Origin: Theropithecus gelada
Taxonomy: Eukaryota > Chordata > Mammalia > Primates > Cercopithecidae
DNA: 64,000 nucleotides
NCBI RefSeq assembly: GCF_003255815.1
Contig: NC_037682.1
Coordinates: 14,722,301 to 14,786,300 of the forward strand
Reading direction: 5' to 3'
Part shown: piece after piece, positions 12,833 to 24,754 of the stretch
Numbering within the stretch: the stretch's first letter is position 1
How the letters are laid out: each line of letters starts with the position of its first letter
The notes under the pieces: generated by a model
What the model was told of the DNA's origin: nothing
Databases searched by the model: none
Seen by the model: the letters and a program-made list of their open reading frames with translations, nothing else
Program-made: the position numbers and the translations under genes

Positions 12833-14354
12833 GGGGTGGTCTATATTTATAAAGATTTTGGGTGTATAGTTTTCTTTTCTCTTTCTTTTGTTAAATTAAG
12901 CTTAGCCTAAAGCTACCTCCTTACGTATTTAAGTTTGACCTAAACGTTTCTCAATACATAGTGAACTATAACCTAACTGAACGTGGAAACAGACTAGCCT
13001 ACTTTTGTAGTAAGTACCTGAGTCTCAGGCAATCACAGTAGCAATACCTCAACCACTCACAGGCGGCCAGCTGTTCCAATAGTGTTCAAACAAGGTAAAT
13101 GCTGAGCTGTAGCCAAGGCAACGGTTACTTTTCTTTTTTCTTCTTCTTCTTTTTAAAACTTTTTATTGCAAAATACTTTTAAAAATTGTATTTTTAAATT
13201 GACACATAATTGTACATATCTATGGGGTACATAGTGATGTTTTGATACACATAACATATAGTGATCAGATCAGGGTAACTAGCATATCTGTCCACCTCAA
13301 ACATTTATCATTTCCTTTTTTGGGAACATTTAACATCATCCTAGATATGTGAGTTGCTCTCTCATTGTGAACTACAGCCAAGGCTACTGTTTCTGTACCT
13401 CACTTTCATTTTCTCTAAGCTGCTTTTCCTTCTCTGTCCATAAATTATCTTCAACTAAATGGCAGTGTTGGAGTGTCTCCGAATCTATTCTAGTTTTGGG
13501 GAGCTGACTGATTCTAGAATTGTTCTTTGCTCTGTAAAATTCTGTTAAATTAAATTTGTCTAAAGTTTGTCTTTTAATACTTTGTTTCATTTTGGGAAGG
13601 GTGGTATCAGAATAATACTAGCTTCATAAAAATGAATTGGGAAGTTTTCTACCCTCTTCTATTCTCTGAAACAGACTGTATAGAATTGGTGTTAATTCTT
13701 CTTTAAGAGTTTGATAGAATTGTCCAGTAAAAGCATCTGGCCCTGGAGATTTCTTTTTCAGAAGATTTTAAATTACAAATTCAATTTCCTTAATACAGCG
13801 CTATTCAAATTATCTATTTCATATCGGATGAGTTGTGGTCATTTGTATTTTTAATGGAATTGGTCCATTTTATACAAGTTGTCAAATTTATGTGTGGAGT
13901 TGTTCATAATATGCGCTTATTATACTTTTGATATCTTCAAGGGCTGTTGTGATAACACGGCTTCATTCTTGATGTTATTGTCAAGTTGGTTTTCTCCCCG
14001 CACCTCTCCCTTTCTCCTTCCCTCCTTCCCTGCCAGTCTTGCTAAGCATTATGTCAATTATATATACATATATTTTTCAAAAGAACCAACTCAGTGTTTA
14101 TTTTGGCTCTTATCTTTATTATTGTTTTCATTTGGCTACCTATTTTGCTCTATTTTTAGATTATTATAGTAAAAGCTGATATTATTGGTTTGAGACTTTT
14201 CCTCTTTCCTAACGTAAGCATTTAGTGCTATTGATTTTCCTCTCAGCATGGCTTTGGCTGTGTTCCACAAATTTTGAGATGCTTTATTTTCACTTTTATT
14301 CGGTTCAATGTCTTTTAAAATTTCCCTTGAGACTTCTTCTTTAACCTATGCACT

Positions 14355-14634
14355 ATCTGAGGCGGGCGGATCACGAGGTCAGGAGATCGAGACCATCCCG
14401 GCTAACAAGGTGAAACCCCGTCTCTACTAAAAATACAAAAAACAAAAAACAAACAAACAAAAAAACCCAGGTGTGGTGGCAGGAGCCTGTAGTCCCAGCT
14501 ACTTGGGAGGCTGAGGCAGGAGAATGGCTTGAACCTGGGAGGCAGAGCTTGCAGTGAGCTGATATCACGCCACTGCACTCCAGCCTGGGCAACACAGTGA
14601 GACTCCATCTCAAAAAAAAAAAAAAAAAAAAAAA
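14355..14634 (+). mobile_element. 5'-truncated AluY-like SINE
   Basis: It begins inside the first monomer at 'tgaggcgggcggatcacgag', contains 'ggagatcgagaccatcccgg' and the right monomer, and ends in A23 (14612-14634). Its tail and 3' flank are then repeated around an N (14635-14888). Confidence 0.85.
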
Positions 14635-14746
14635 GAGAGAGAGAAGAAGAAGTGAGAAGTGTGCTGTTTGGCTTCCAAATGTTTGGAGGTTTTTCTGTTA
14701 TTGTTAGGTTATTGATTTCTAGTTTTGATTCCATTGTAGCCCAGAN

Positions 14747-14782
<36 letters not shown>

Positions 14783-14888
14783 AGAGAAGAAGAAGTGAGA
14801 AGTGTGCTGTTTGGCTTCCAAATGTTTGGAGGTTTTTCTGTTATTGTTAGGTTATTGATTTCTAGTTTTGATTCCATTGTAGCCCAGA
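14635..14888. repeat. Direct duplication flanking a single N: likely assembly artefact
   Basis: The 111 bases at 14635-14745 recur at 14780-14888 with only one GA unit fewer. Between them lie one N (14746) and A33 (14747-14779), which repeats the poly-A tail of the preceding Alu. A poly-A plus unique flank occurring twice around an ambiguous base is the signature of two overlapping reads or contigs joined without collapsing. Confidence 0.8.
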
Positions 14889-15345
14889 GGACACATTCAA
14901 TATGATTTCAACTCTTTCAACTTTGTTGAGTTTTGTGTCATCGCCTAGGATATGATCTATCTTTGTATTCATTCTGTGGGTGCTTGAAAAGAATGTGTAC
15001 TCTACTGTTGGATGGAGTGTTCTATAAATGACCAGTAGATCCTATTGATTTATCATGTTGCTCAGTTCTTCCATATCCAGGCTGATTTTTTGTATAGTTA
15101 TTTCATAAGTTGTTGAGAGAGAAGGGTGTTGAGTTCTCCAACTATAATTGTGGATTTGCCTATTTCTCCTTTTAATTATATCAGGATTTGCTTCACATAT
15201 TGTGTCACTTCGTTGTTTTGTGCTTGCATATCTGTAATTACTATGTCTTTTTGGTGATCGATCCTTTTATTATTATATAATAGCACTCTCTGTCTCTGGT
15301 AATTTTCTCTGATCTGAAGTCTATTTTATTTAATATTGATAGTGG

Positions 15346-17039
15346 TGGCCTTGGGCCACACATTATCAGCACCACTTCTGGAGGATCTGGAGACTAAGGT
15401 CAGCCATATCTACATTACTAGCCCCCAGTAAAAACCCTGACACTGAAGCTCAGATGAGCTTCCCTGGTTGACGATACTTCATGTGTATTGTCACACATTG
15501 TGGCTGGGAGAAATAGCACTATCTATACAACTCCACTGGGAAGGGACAGCTGGGGCATAAATCTAAAAAGACAAAACAAGCTCTTTATGAAGAAAACTAC
15601 AAAATTCTGATGAATGAAATCAAAGAATGACTAAATAAATGGAGAGATATTCAATGTACCTTTATAGAAAGACTCAATATTGTCACATTTTCAGTTCTTC
15701 CCAACTTGTTCTATAGATTCATTGCAACTGCAATCAAAATCTCAGCAAGTTAGTTTGGATGGGAAGGAGGGGAATTGCTCAAACAAATGGTATTGTTTTT
15801 GGTTTCAAATTCTAGTTGGTACAATGCACAGCTGGAATTTGAGAGAGAATTCTCTCAAATAAAATAATAAATAAAAGGGAGAATTTATTTTATTTGGAAT
15901 TTCAGAGAGAATTCTCCTTTTTCTCACAGCAATTGATTTAGGGGATGTGACTGATTTTTACTGTCTCCCTTTTCTGGTGTCCATTCTAAATTACCCTCAG
16001 TCTCCTGTAATGCTTCTTCTAGTATTGGTGTCTTACCTGGTGACATGACCCAAATCTCCATGTCTGAGGGGTCTGAGACCCTGGCTCCCATGCTATTTTC
16101 AAGCTAGGGTGGTGCAATTGTCTGTTTACTATCAAATTTGGTCAAGTAGGGTCCAAATGGATCATGTGAGTGGCAAACATATTTCTTCCTGCCCTTACTG
16201 GGTCACATAAGCACTTCCTCCTCCTGAAGAACTGGGTTAATTGCCTGAGCCCAGACAGTGACTCTTCTTGCATAATGGTCTCTGGATACAAAGTCTTTGC
16301 AGTGACAGGCAGAAGCTATGGCTTAGAGTTCAGCGGGACTCTTTCCATGTCCCCTGGCAGAAGTGTGCCCCCATAGGGAATCAGGACCTTTCATCCTACA
16401 GAGTCCTGACTTGGGGGCTGGCAGGGCCATGGATGGCAGGCAGAGAGACAGGAAGCACAAATTCCCTAAGTGTATTATTAGGAATACAGATAAAGGTAAG
16501 CAGGGCCCTTCCTGCCTCTACCCTTTGTTTCCCAGGCCCAAGTATAGGCCTGTATAGGTCAGACATCTGACATGTATCTTGCTGGACTAAAATGAAGTTC
16601 TCTTCTGGAGGATTTAGAAGAGAATCTATTTCCTTGCCTCTTCTTTCTCCTAGAGCTCACTCACATTTCTTGGTTCACGGCCCCTTCCTCCATCTTCAAA
16701 GCCAGCAGTGTTGTATCTCTCTATGCCTCTTTCATGGTCACATTTCCCTCTGAATCTCTGATTCTCCCTTTTCTCATTTTTAAGAATCATTGTGGTTACA
16801 TCAGGCCATCCAGATATCCAAGATAACCTTGCTATCTTAAACTTAGATGATTAGTAGTCTTAATTCCCTCTGCAATGTTAATTCCCTTTTCCCATATAAC
16901 CTACATAGTCATATTCCAGGGATTAGGCTGTGAACATCTTTGGGAGCCTGCTCCTCACATTTCTCATACAACTCACTTGTGGTCTCCTTTCTTGCTCATG
17001 CTGCTCAATGCCAGGTATTCCAACTCCATTATATGAGAG
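15346..17039. other. Mixed repeat debris between the L1 and the ERVL remnant
   Basis: 15349-15560 resembles part of an old LTR ('tactagcccccagtaaaaacc'). 15570-15840 resembles a sense L1 ORF2 fragment ('gaaatcaaagaatgactaaata'). 15960-16560 is unclassified and may belong to the neighbouring antisense ERVL. 16565-16965 belongs to a common interspersed repeat I recognise ('ggccccttcctccatcttca', 'cttaattccctctgcaatgt') but cannot name with confidence. No gene is seen. Confidence 0.4.
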
Positions 17040-19600
17040 ACTGGTTTTTTGGCCACACTTGACATTATGACTTGATAAATCTGATAGAACTCATTACAAA
17101 ATGGGGAGATTTGGATGCAGAGTCACTTAATGTCTCATGGTTAGGTGCTCCCTACCAGGGCCCAAAAGGTATATTCAAACAGTATATAATTCAAAAGGAG
17201 TTGTTATTGAAAAGATATGTAATTATCTACTGCAAAAACATGGCCTTTCTCCAGAACCCCAAAACTTTGCCTTGTACTTTTCCCACTTGGGCTTGCTTTC
17301 AACTCCATATGGTATCTCTTCCCACATCTGATACTTCTGATACCAGAGGGTCAGCCAGGGCACACGGTCCAAGTAGCCGTACTGTTTTCACTATAGCTTG
17401 GATCTTCTGGGACCCTTTCCTAATCCAGACCCCACTCAAGGCTGGCAGGCTATAGTGTCCCTTGTAAATTGACTGAAACAGTATACCCATGTGTAGAATA
17501 TGCTACCTTTAGAACCCAAAGAGGTTTATCAGGCAGTGTACTTTCTTTTTCTCCATGGGGTATGCAAGATTCAATAATTCATCCTTTTCTTTGGATGGGT
17601 TGTCTTAGCATGCCCCTGATTTAGGGGGCCTCTGATTCCTCATAGGATTTACTTCCTGTCACCTGAAATGCACATGTACTGGCACCTCCAAGGTGTTGAT
17701 TACTTCTTGCCATCTGGTCTAATTAGCATGTTAACATCGATATAGTAGACAGGTGTGATGGTCTGAAGGATGTACAAGTAGTCCACACCTTTTCTATCTA
17801 TATTATAACAAAAGGAACACTATATTTAATATAGTCCTAGGGCAAAAATACACATGTATACTGTTGTCTATTCCATATGAGTGGAACTATTTATGATCCC
17901 TTTTTCTGATAGAGATAGAACAGAATGGATTAATTCAATTGATGGCCACATACCATGTACCTGAGTCAATGTGCATTTGCTCTAGCAAAGATTCCACATC
18001 TGGCGCAGTGGCTGCAATTGGGCCCACCAATTGGTTGTGATAGTGAACGGTCATTCTCCACAACTGATGAACTAAATGCATACATGACAGGGAGCATCAT
18101 TTCTGTACCTTTTACATCCTTAAAGATGGCACTAAGTTTCATGCCTTGTGCCCATTGGAGTAATCCAATGAAAAGTGGAGCAGAGTGCCCTAAAGACTTA
18201 CAGTGCTGAGGAGATAAAAATTGGAGTTCTGAATTTGATAAGGCAGGAAGTGGGAGGACACTAGTAAACATCCCAAGGCCTCGGCTGGGGCCCTTCCAGG
18301 CTACAGTCTAGAAGCGAAGCCAACCAGAGGTAGACAGAGCCTTGACGTTCTGCAACTGAGTCTCAAGTTGATTTTATCCATGACTGAAATCTGATCATTA
18401 AGAGGTCTGATTATCAATTAGATAATCAGGAGGATACAGTAAACCCTCATCGGAGGAAAATAACACAATTCAGGTGACAAAGTAGGAGATAACACTTCAC
18501 CCAGAAAGGCATCTGACATTTTCTTTTCTTGTAAAACCAATATGATGCCAAGACCACCCCAGCTGAGCTCTTGAATATATCATTTTCATTTAACTGCTTT
18601 TTTGGACTTTTGGATTCTCCCTTTGTTAGTCAATGAGTCTTAGTTGACCCATCTCCAAAAAGGGATGCCAGATGGAAGAGGCCTCCTTGAGTCAGGCAGT
18701 GGATCTCAAGGGTTTGGCAGCCGGTTAAGCGGTGGCTGCCTTTATTGGTGTGCATTTGTGGCTGCCTCCAGTAGGTGGCAATATTGTCCTAGAAAATGAC
18801 CTGTGAGCGCTTCTGTATTTAAGCAAAGCTGGGATTTCCCATTCTTTTGAAGAGTCTATATTGTTGCTAGACTACTGAGAGGCGACAGGGAAACAAACCG
18901 AGAGGATGATCTACATGTCCCACAGAAAGCAGTTGCTGAACAGGGTGATTCTCTCTGACACAAGATGAGGAAGTGAAGGCACGCAACATCATTCCACAAC
19001 AACGGTATCTTAAATCCGCCCAAGGAGCTCCATCCATAACGTTACTTTAGCTTTCTTTCTCCCACAGCAAATCATACCTAAACTCCATCAGTTGAATTCA
19101 TTTGCTTTTCCTTCTATAGGAGCATAATGAAAATCAGGATCCAAGAATTGTGCCCGTCTAGGAGCCCAGGGAGGTTCAGGGTGACAGGGAAAGGACAGCT
19201 AGGGTGGCAAATGGAAGACAGTAGAGAGAGAGGGAAGAAAACTTGGTTGCTAGCCTTTTCCCTCCTTTAGCTCCTTGCTCCAGGGTCAGAATCTAAGCAC
19301 AAGTGTCAGTTCTTTTCCATGCATCTCTCAGTATTTGGTGAACACCCAGGCCCAGAGATCCCTTTCTACCCCTATGTACACTGCCTCAGCTCCATCCTTT
19401 AGTCCTTGGTGCCTTTGTCCATTCCTGTGCCCAACATCTTGTTCTCTTACAGGACAGGATAGGATGGTGACTTGGGCACCTGAATCCAACAGAGCCATAA
19501 GCTTGAGCCTTTCCCTCCCTGAAGTTCCCCAGTATATGCACACAGGTGTGCATGGCCTCCATCCCATTTAGGGACAGAGATCTCAGTTGCATTCTAATTA
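17040..19600 (-). mobile_element. Antisense ERVL-like (class III) endogenous retrovirus pol remnant
   Basis: Read on the minus strand, a retroviral-protease-like motif, LLDSGAQVTIL, lies within 19328-19567. Further along, at about 17200-17460, broken frames resemble the reverse transcriptase C-terminal/RNase H part of ERVL-type pol. The order protease then pol fits a minus-strand provirus. Every segment is interrupted by stops and frameshifts, so it cannot encode a working polyprotein. I did not find paired LTRs; ends are approximate and the family name is inferred from weak resemblance. Confidence 0.5.
18765..18780 (+). promoter_or_regulatory. CTCF-like motif
   Basis: CCTCCAGTAGGTGGCA matches the CTCF core CCASYAGRKGGC closely. 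It lies inside the antisense ERVL-like remnant. Occupancy is unknown. Confidence 0.35.
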
Positions 19601-19984
19601 TCTGTCTCTAAAAGCAGCTGAGGTTGAGGGGGAAGGGAAGGGATAGGTTAAAGGGGAGCAAAGGGAAAGGAAATCGGCTACGTCCATTTTTAGTTTTGAA
19701 CGACTAGTTTGGATTCAGTCAAATACATTTCAAACGTTTTTGTTCACCTGAAGCTATATACCAAATAGCAAGGTCCTTATTGCTGACACCATGTATTTCA
19801 ACTTTAGGGATTCTTCACTCAGTAGTCACAACCACATTGCTTTTCTGCTGGGCTATGGGGCTTGCTGCTCCATTGTCATGAGAGCATCTCTTCCTGTCCT
19901 GCCCAGAGGAGACTAAGTCACATGAGTAACAACCAAAGAATCATTTGGGTGGCTTATTTCAATTCTACCTCTGGCCACACAGAC

Positions 19985-20540
19985 TCATTAACAGGTAGGT
20001 CAATGGGAGACCCTTAATTCCCTCACCCTTACCCCCACTGCACCTTCTGGAGAAAGAACAGCCCTGCCAGCACCTTGACTTCAGGTTATACATTTTTGTC
20101 CTCTCATGACTGTGAGAGAATAAATTGTTTTAAGCCACCAAGTTCATAACAAATTACCTCAAACTTGGTGGCTTAAAACTACAGAAATCTACTCTCTTAC
20201 AGCACAGTTCTGGAGACCAGAAGTCTGAAATCAAGATGTTATCAGGGTTGGTTCCTTCTGGAGGTTTTGAGGAGAACCTGTCCCATGCCTCTCTCCTAGC
20301 ATTTGGTGGCCTCTGGCAATCCCTGGCAACCCCTGGCTTGTAGACGTATCTCTCCAATCTCTGTCTCCATCTTCATGTGGTCTTTCTTTCTGGGTCTCTC
20401 CTCTGTGTTTCTTCTTTACTTATCAGGATGCTCGTTACTGGATTTAGGGCTCACCCAGTAAGTGTAGGATGATCTCATCTCTTGAATCTTGATTTAATTA
20501 CATCTGCAAAGCATTTTTGTCTAAATAAGGTCACATTTAC
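19985..20540. repeat. Two fused old repeats forming an 18-bp hairpin
   Basis: The left part ends with 'gagagaataaattgttttaag', the end of a MaLR/MLT-like LTR by pattern. The right part starts 'aacttggtggcttaaaactac' and continues through 'gttccttctggaggttttg', the same family as 16565-16965. At their junction 20127-20144 and 20162-20179 are perfect inverted copies (18 of 18) with a 17-base loop. Confidence 0.55.
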
Positions 20541-23362
20541 AGATCTATAGGGTGAGGATAGTGCCTGCCCTGGGCAGGCACAGTTAAACTCACTACAACT
20601 TTGTTCAGTCCACTATACCATTTCAAAGAGAGATCTGGAGTAGAATGTGATAGTGGGTTAGCTCTGTAACCGGGAATTGGATGAGTGAGTGGTGATAAAT
20701 CCAGGCCTAAGCTGCATTTTCTAGCTACCTGGTCTGTAGAGCTAGGACAAGAGAAAATCAGAAAAAGGTATTTGCTACATTCTGAAATGCTTATAATATT
20801 TCTTAAGTGATCCAAGGTGGGTGTACTTCAGATGCAAGAATGGCCATAGTAGTGTCTGGATCTGATGAACCAGCTGTTAGGAGAAAGAACAATAAGCTAC
20901 ATTTCAAGATTAAGTCCCAGTCTTTTCCAAGGTACCACCAATTTGGGCAAAAATTTAGTTATACTTCCTTCTCACACAGGAAACAGGTATAATAATATCT
21001 GCTCTAATGGGTATTGAGAAAATATGTCAGAAATTGTTTAATAAACAGTAAAGTCACATAAGTTTAAGTCTCTGTGATGATTAGAGAGGCACTAGGCTTG
21101 AAACCATATTTGAAATGATACAGTCAATTCTCATTATTGTGGTAGTTATAAAGATGCCGCAAATACTGAATTAGCAAATACTGAAGCATTGCCTTTAGGA
21201 GTAACACAGTGTTAAATTCCTATTATCTTCATTTTCATCAAAGTCAGTACATAAACTTGCTTTATGTGTGTTTCTGTTAAAAAGACATCTTATTTAATAT
21301 ATATTGTTGATTTCTTAACATTGAACTCACAGCCAAAAATGCTGTAACTCATGTCTGAAAAGCTTATCTAATACATACATTTTCTTTATAAGGCATATCG
21401 GAGCCATCTGTTGCTAGGGAACACTTGACAGAACCTCAGTTTTATGAATGGGGCCCATTTAAGCAGAAAAGTCACCACCAACAACAAAAAAGAAAAATGT
21501 GGAAAATGTACTAAATATATAAACAGAATCTGATTATATAGCATTCTAGAAGATGTAAAACCATATAGTAAAAAGATCCGTTTTTTTTGGCTGGGGTTCA
21601 GGGGAGAGGGGAGGGATATGAGGGATACATAGGTGAAGCACAGATTTCTAGGGTAATGTAACTATTCTGTATGATAAAACCCATAGAACTTTACAGCACA
21701 GAGTGAATCAATGGATACACATTAAAATATCATTTAGGAGGTCAAGGGGTCAAAGGAAAGAATTCAAACTATGACAAGAAAATCTAACTATTATATGTAT
21801 GTATGACTGTATTATAAGCATATAAAACGTCACTGAAGGAGGTGAGAAACAAGAGGGTGACTGAAATAACTTTGGGAATGAATGGAATATGTAAGACTAA
21901 AAGCAAGGAAATTGCATGTTGGCACTGTATTCTAGTTGATAAAATTATTTCCCATTGAGGTAGAGGTTAACAATTCTGACACTGCTATATATGTATACTT
22001 GGATTAAGCAATTAAGTGAATGTGTGAGGGATGGCAGGCATCTCATGCTTCTCACTGTTTGGAGCTGGAATTTACAGATAAGGAAGGCATATATACATAT
22101 GTATACATATACATATATGGGTAAATATACACACAAATATTTCTTTGCCCTGTCAGCTAAGGGGGCCTAAAAGAAACAACACCCCACCAGCGATGAGCAT
22201 ATCTAGTGCCTAGATCTTGGTTTCTAATACCATTCTTCATTAAAAGTCACCAGGTGTTTCACGGTGAGCAGGTCTGTGCAAACCTATCCCCAAAGACCAA
22301 GGAAGCTGAGAGGCCAAACAAAGAGGCTGACAAATATGGTTTCTCAGAAAGAAACATTTAATAGGAACTTACAAACAGAAGCAATGTTTCTAGCAGCCAC
22401 TAAATGGTGGCACTCACCCTCCCAAAAGTACCCTTTATATAGCAAGCATTTTTGGCAAAACATGTGTAGCTGGTCATATCTCAGACTTTCTTGTGAAACA
22501 CTTGACCACTGGGGAGGTTAGATAAGCATCTTTATGAGGGGTTATCTGCACTATCAGCATTGTTTAAAGACATTGCTGCAGAATATCTTGGTATGCAGGA
22601 GTCAAACAGCAGTCATCGTGCCGGCTACACTTCAAGATGACATCACTCTTGCAATAAAACAGGCTGTTTTCCTACACTCCACCCCTTGAAACCAGCCGTT
22701 AAAATCCTACCTGCCCACCTCTGTTATAGTCCCTGGACCTAGAGGGAGGGTGCTTGATATTGCATGGCTTTAGTAGCATTGCAATGGTAATGGAAAACAG
22801 ATTGGGTGCAGTGGAATTCCAAATGAGGGAGATTTGCAGGCTTGGTTGAATCATCTATACAGTCTTCATAATACCATGAAGAAGTAAAACAATGAGAAAA
22901 ACATAACATTAATAATCGAAATAGTAGAAATCTAAATAAAGTAATATGATGTTTACGATATCTCTTGCCTCAATAGCCTACAAATATGGGAAGAGTGACT
23001 ATCATCTGAATTTCAGGACCCATATATTCTGACAGTTTCAGTAATATGAGGATTTTGAAAATTCTAAAAGATTTTGAGATCATTTCTAATCAAGCATTTA
23101 GCTCTTACGTAAGCATTAACTGCAGCCCCAACTTTTGCAACTGATTGACCTGCACATTTTTCTGAGCACTTATTTTCCTTATGTCAGATGTAGGGAATCA
23201 TGAGATGAACAAGTTTTAGTTCCTGCACTGTAGCAAATGAATTTAGGCAAAGATATGAAAGATGAAAAAACCCAATGATTATAAGACTTTTAGTGTCATG
23301 AAACTGATTATTATTTAATCTTGTTATTCTTCACATTGCTTGACTTTAAAATAGGGCAAGTT
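20541..23362. other. Intergenic sequence downstream of FAM111A
   Basis: It holds a Tigger-like DNA transposon piece (21120-21470), a sense L1M-type 3' piece (about 21570-21870, 'ggataca..ggtgaagcacag' pattern), an AT/AC-rich simple repeat (about 22085-22135) and unclassified sequence at 22150-22700. No coding exon is seen. The FAM111A 3' UTR probably ends somewhere within or just right of this interval, but I could not pick a poly-A signal with confidence. Confidence 0.4.
21120..21470 (+). mobile_element. Tigger-like DNA transposon fragment
   Basis: The text 'cagtcaattctcattattgtggtagtta' followed by 'aatactgaattagcaaatactgaa' and 'ttatttaatatatattgttga' follows a known mammalian Tigger/MER-type nonautonomous DNA transposon. 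No transposase frame remains. Confidence 0.5.
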
Positions 23363-23681
23363 GGCCAGGCGTGGTGGCTCACACCTGTAATCCCAGCACT
23401 TTGGAAGGCTGAGGCAGGCAGATCACGAGGTCGGGAGTTCGAGACCAGCCTGACCAACATGGTGAAACTGTCTCTACTAAAAATGCAAAAAAAAAAAATT
23501 AGCTGGGTGTGGTTGCGTTTGCCTGTAATCCCAGCTACTCAAGAGGCTGAGGCATAAGAATCGCTTGAACCTGGGAGGTGGAAGTTGCAGTGAGCTGAGA
23601 TTGCACCACTGCACTCCAGCCCAGGCGACAGAGTGAGACTCAGTCTCAAACAAAACAAAACAAATAAACAAACAAAAAACT
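23363..23681 (+). mobile_element. Alu SINE with target-site duplication
   Basis: A full-length Alu from 'ggccaggcgtggtggctcac' to an impure A-rich tail. The flanks carry an identical 9-base duplication GGGCAAGTT (23354-23362 and 23682-23690). It lies about 200 bases below the FAM111A stop codon, so it may be part of the 3' UTR in antisense to the gene. Confidence 0.93.
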
Positions 23682-23875
23682 GGGCAAGTTATACTCCATC
23701 TCAGAGTGTTTTTAGGACTAATTTCTTCATGTGCTTAGAAAAATGCCTGGCAGATAGAAAATGGTCATTATTATTATTATTGATAAGATGACCATTTTGG
23801 AATTTCGAGAACCATTATCAATGCCTATGAAATAACTCCATTAAGTCATTCCCTTAAATCTAACAGACTGAATTC

Positions 23876-24754
23876 TCACAAGTCCTCACCACTTATCATT
23901 TCTACATCCTGCTGACTTACAAATACTTCTTCATACCATGGCTTATATCTTTGCTTAATATCAAGGAGGATGGATTCCATAGTAGAGCCAAACTCAATGA
24001 TACTACGAGTCTCATTTTGGTAGTTATAAGTAAAGCCAGCAACATGCATGGCCACCAATGAACCTTTTGAATCAAACACAGGGGAGCCGGAAGCCCCGAA
24101 GAAAAACTCAGTGTCATAGGTAATCACATCAGGATTGTGAACTATTTTCTGGAAACTGCTTTGAGTATACATATGGACATACTCTGGACTTTCTGCTTCT
24201 TTAGACGGAATATGTTCCTGACATTTCTTTGCTCGCTGACCCTGGGGGATCACAGCACAAGCATCAATATGCTTTTTGTCTCCATATGGATGGCCAATAA
24301 TATGTATCAACCCACTAAGTGGCACAGGAGTAATTCCATTGTATAGTTCCATAGGTACTTGTTGTCCATTTTCCTTCAGTTTCAGGACAGCATAGTCAAG
24401 CTCTTCATTATGTATCTCAAACCAAGGTTCAATGAAAAAGTAGTTTGTTTCCTTTCCTTCTGGCTCTTCATAACCAAATGTCACCCTTACACATTGACCA
24501 ATTATGGCTGCCCACTTACTTGGCTCTATTCCATCTCCCACAATGTAATCTATTACATGCCGACAAGTTAAAATGAACAATCCTTTAAAAACAAAGCAGG
24601 TGGCGCAACCCGTAGTTGCACTGTCCCAGAATAAGTACCCAACTGAGTCACTGCGATGTGCAAGAAGTTTCACTACTTTAATCGAAGAAGAGTTTTTTGT
24701 TACTTTCCCAAACTTTACTCTATGCAATTTAAATAATGTTTCCCCATTTTTTAC
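23876..24754 (-). CDS. FAM111A: FAM111A, C-terminal protease half (out of frame with the N-terminal half)
   Basis: This 292-codon open segment encodes the trypsin-like serine protease domain of FAM111A and ends EDL-TGA. The catalytic triad is intact: His in LTCRHVID, Asp in LDYAVLKL, Ser in FFGASGSPVF. If joined to the upstream part these would be H384, D438 and S540, one less than human H385, D439 and S541. The Arg corresponding to human R569, mutated in Kenny-Caffey syndrome, is also kept (YQNETRSIIEFG). In the family this protease removes protein obstacles at replication forks and is autocatalytic. Here the segment is in the -1 frame relative to the N-terminal half because of the A8 tract at 24755-24762, so it would not be translated by normal decoding. 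Clean coding over 292 codons argues for a very recent lesion or a sequence error. Confidence 0.85.
   Translation of the reverse strand, partial: VKNGETLFKLHRVKFGKVTKNSSSIKVVKLLAHRSDSVGYLFWDSATTGCATCFVFKGLFILTCRHVIDYIVGDGIEPSKWAAIIGQCVRVTFGYEEPEGKETNYFFIEPWFEIHNEELDYAVLKLKENGQQVPMELYNGITPVPLSGLIHIIGHPYGDKKHIDACAVIPQGQRAKKCQEHIPSKEAESPEYVHMYTQSSFQKIVHNPDVITYDTEFFFGASGSPVFDSKGSLVAMHVAGFTYNYQNETRSIIEFGSTMESILLDIKQRYKPWYEEVFVSQQDVEMISGEDL

Larger units (their letters stand above)
9804..15345 (-). mobile_element. Long antisense L1 (older L1M/L1PB-type), interrupted
   Basis: The plus strand reads as the reverse complement of an L1: a T-rich 3' tail (about 9804-9830), then 3' UTR text such as 'tttgtcatttcaagaatatta', then antisense ORF2 ('aaaagcatctggccctggaga' near 13725; 'tgggtgcttgaaaagaatgtg' near 14980). 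It is interrupted by three Alu copies (10801-11107, 12652-12829, 14355-14634) and by a sense L1 3' UTR piece near 13150-13330. Open frames across it are shadows of decayed ORF2. No active L1 is present. Confidence 0.8.

Noticed and set aside
14402..14821. 139-codon minus-strand frame containing an unknown residue
   Set aside because: It is made of Alu, poly-A and the duplicated assembly join around the N.
17072..17455. 127-codon plus-strand frame
   Set aside because: It overlaps the antisense pol remnant and is a shadow frame.
24727..24729. A TTG codon as an independent start for the protease half of FAM111A
   Set aside because: It is a normal internal leucine position of FAM111A; nothing suggests separate initiation there.
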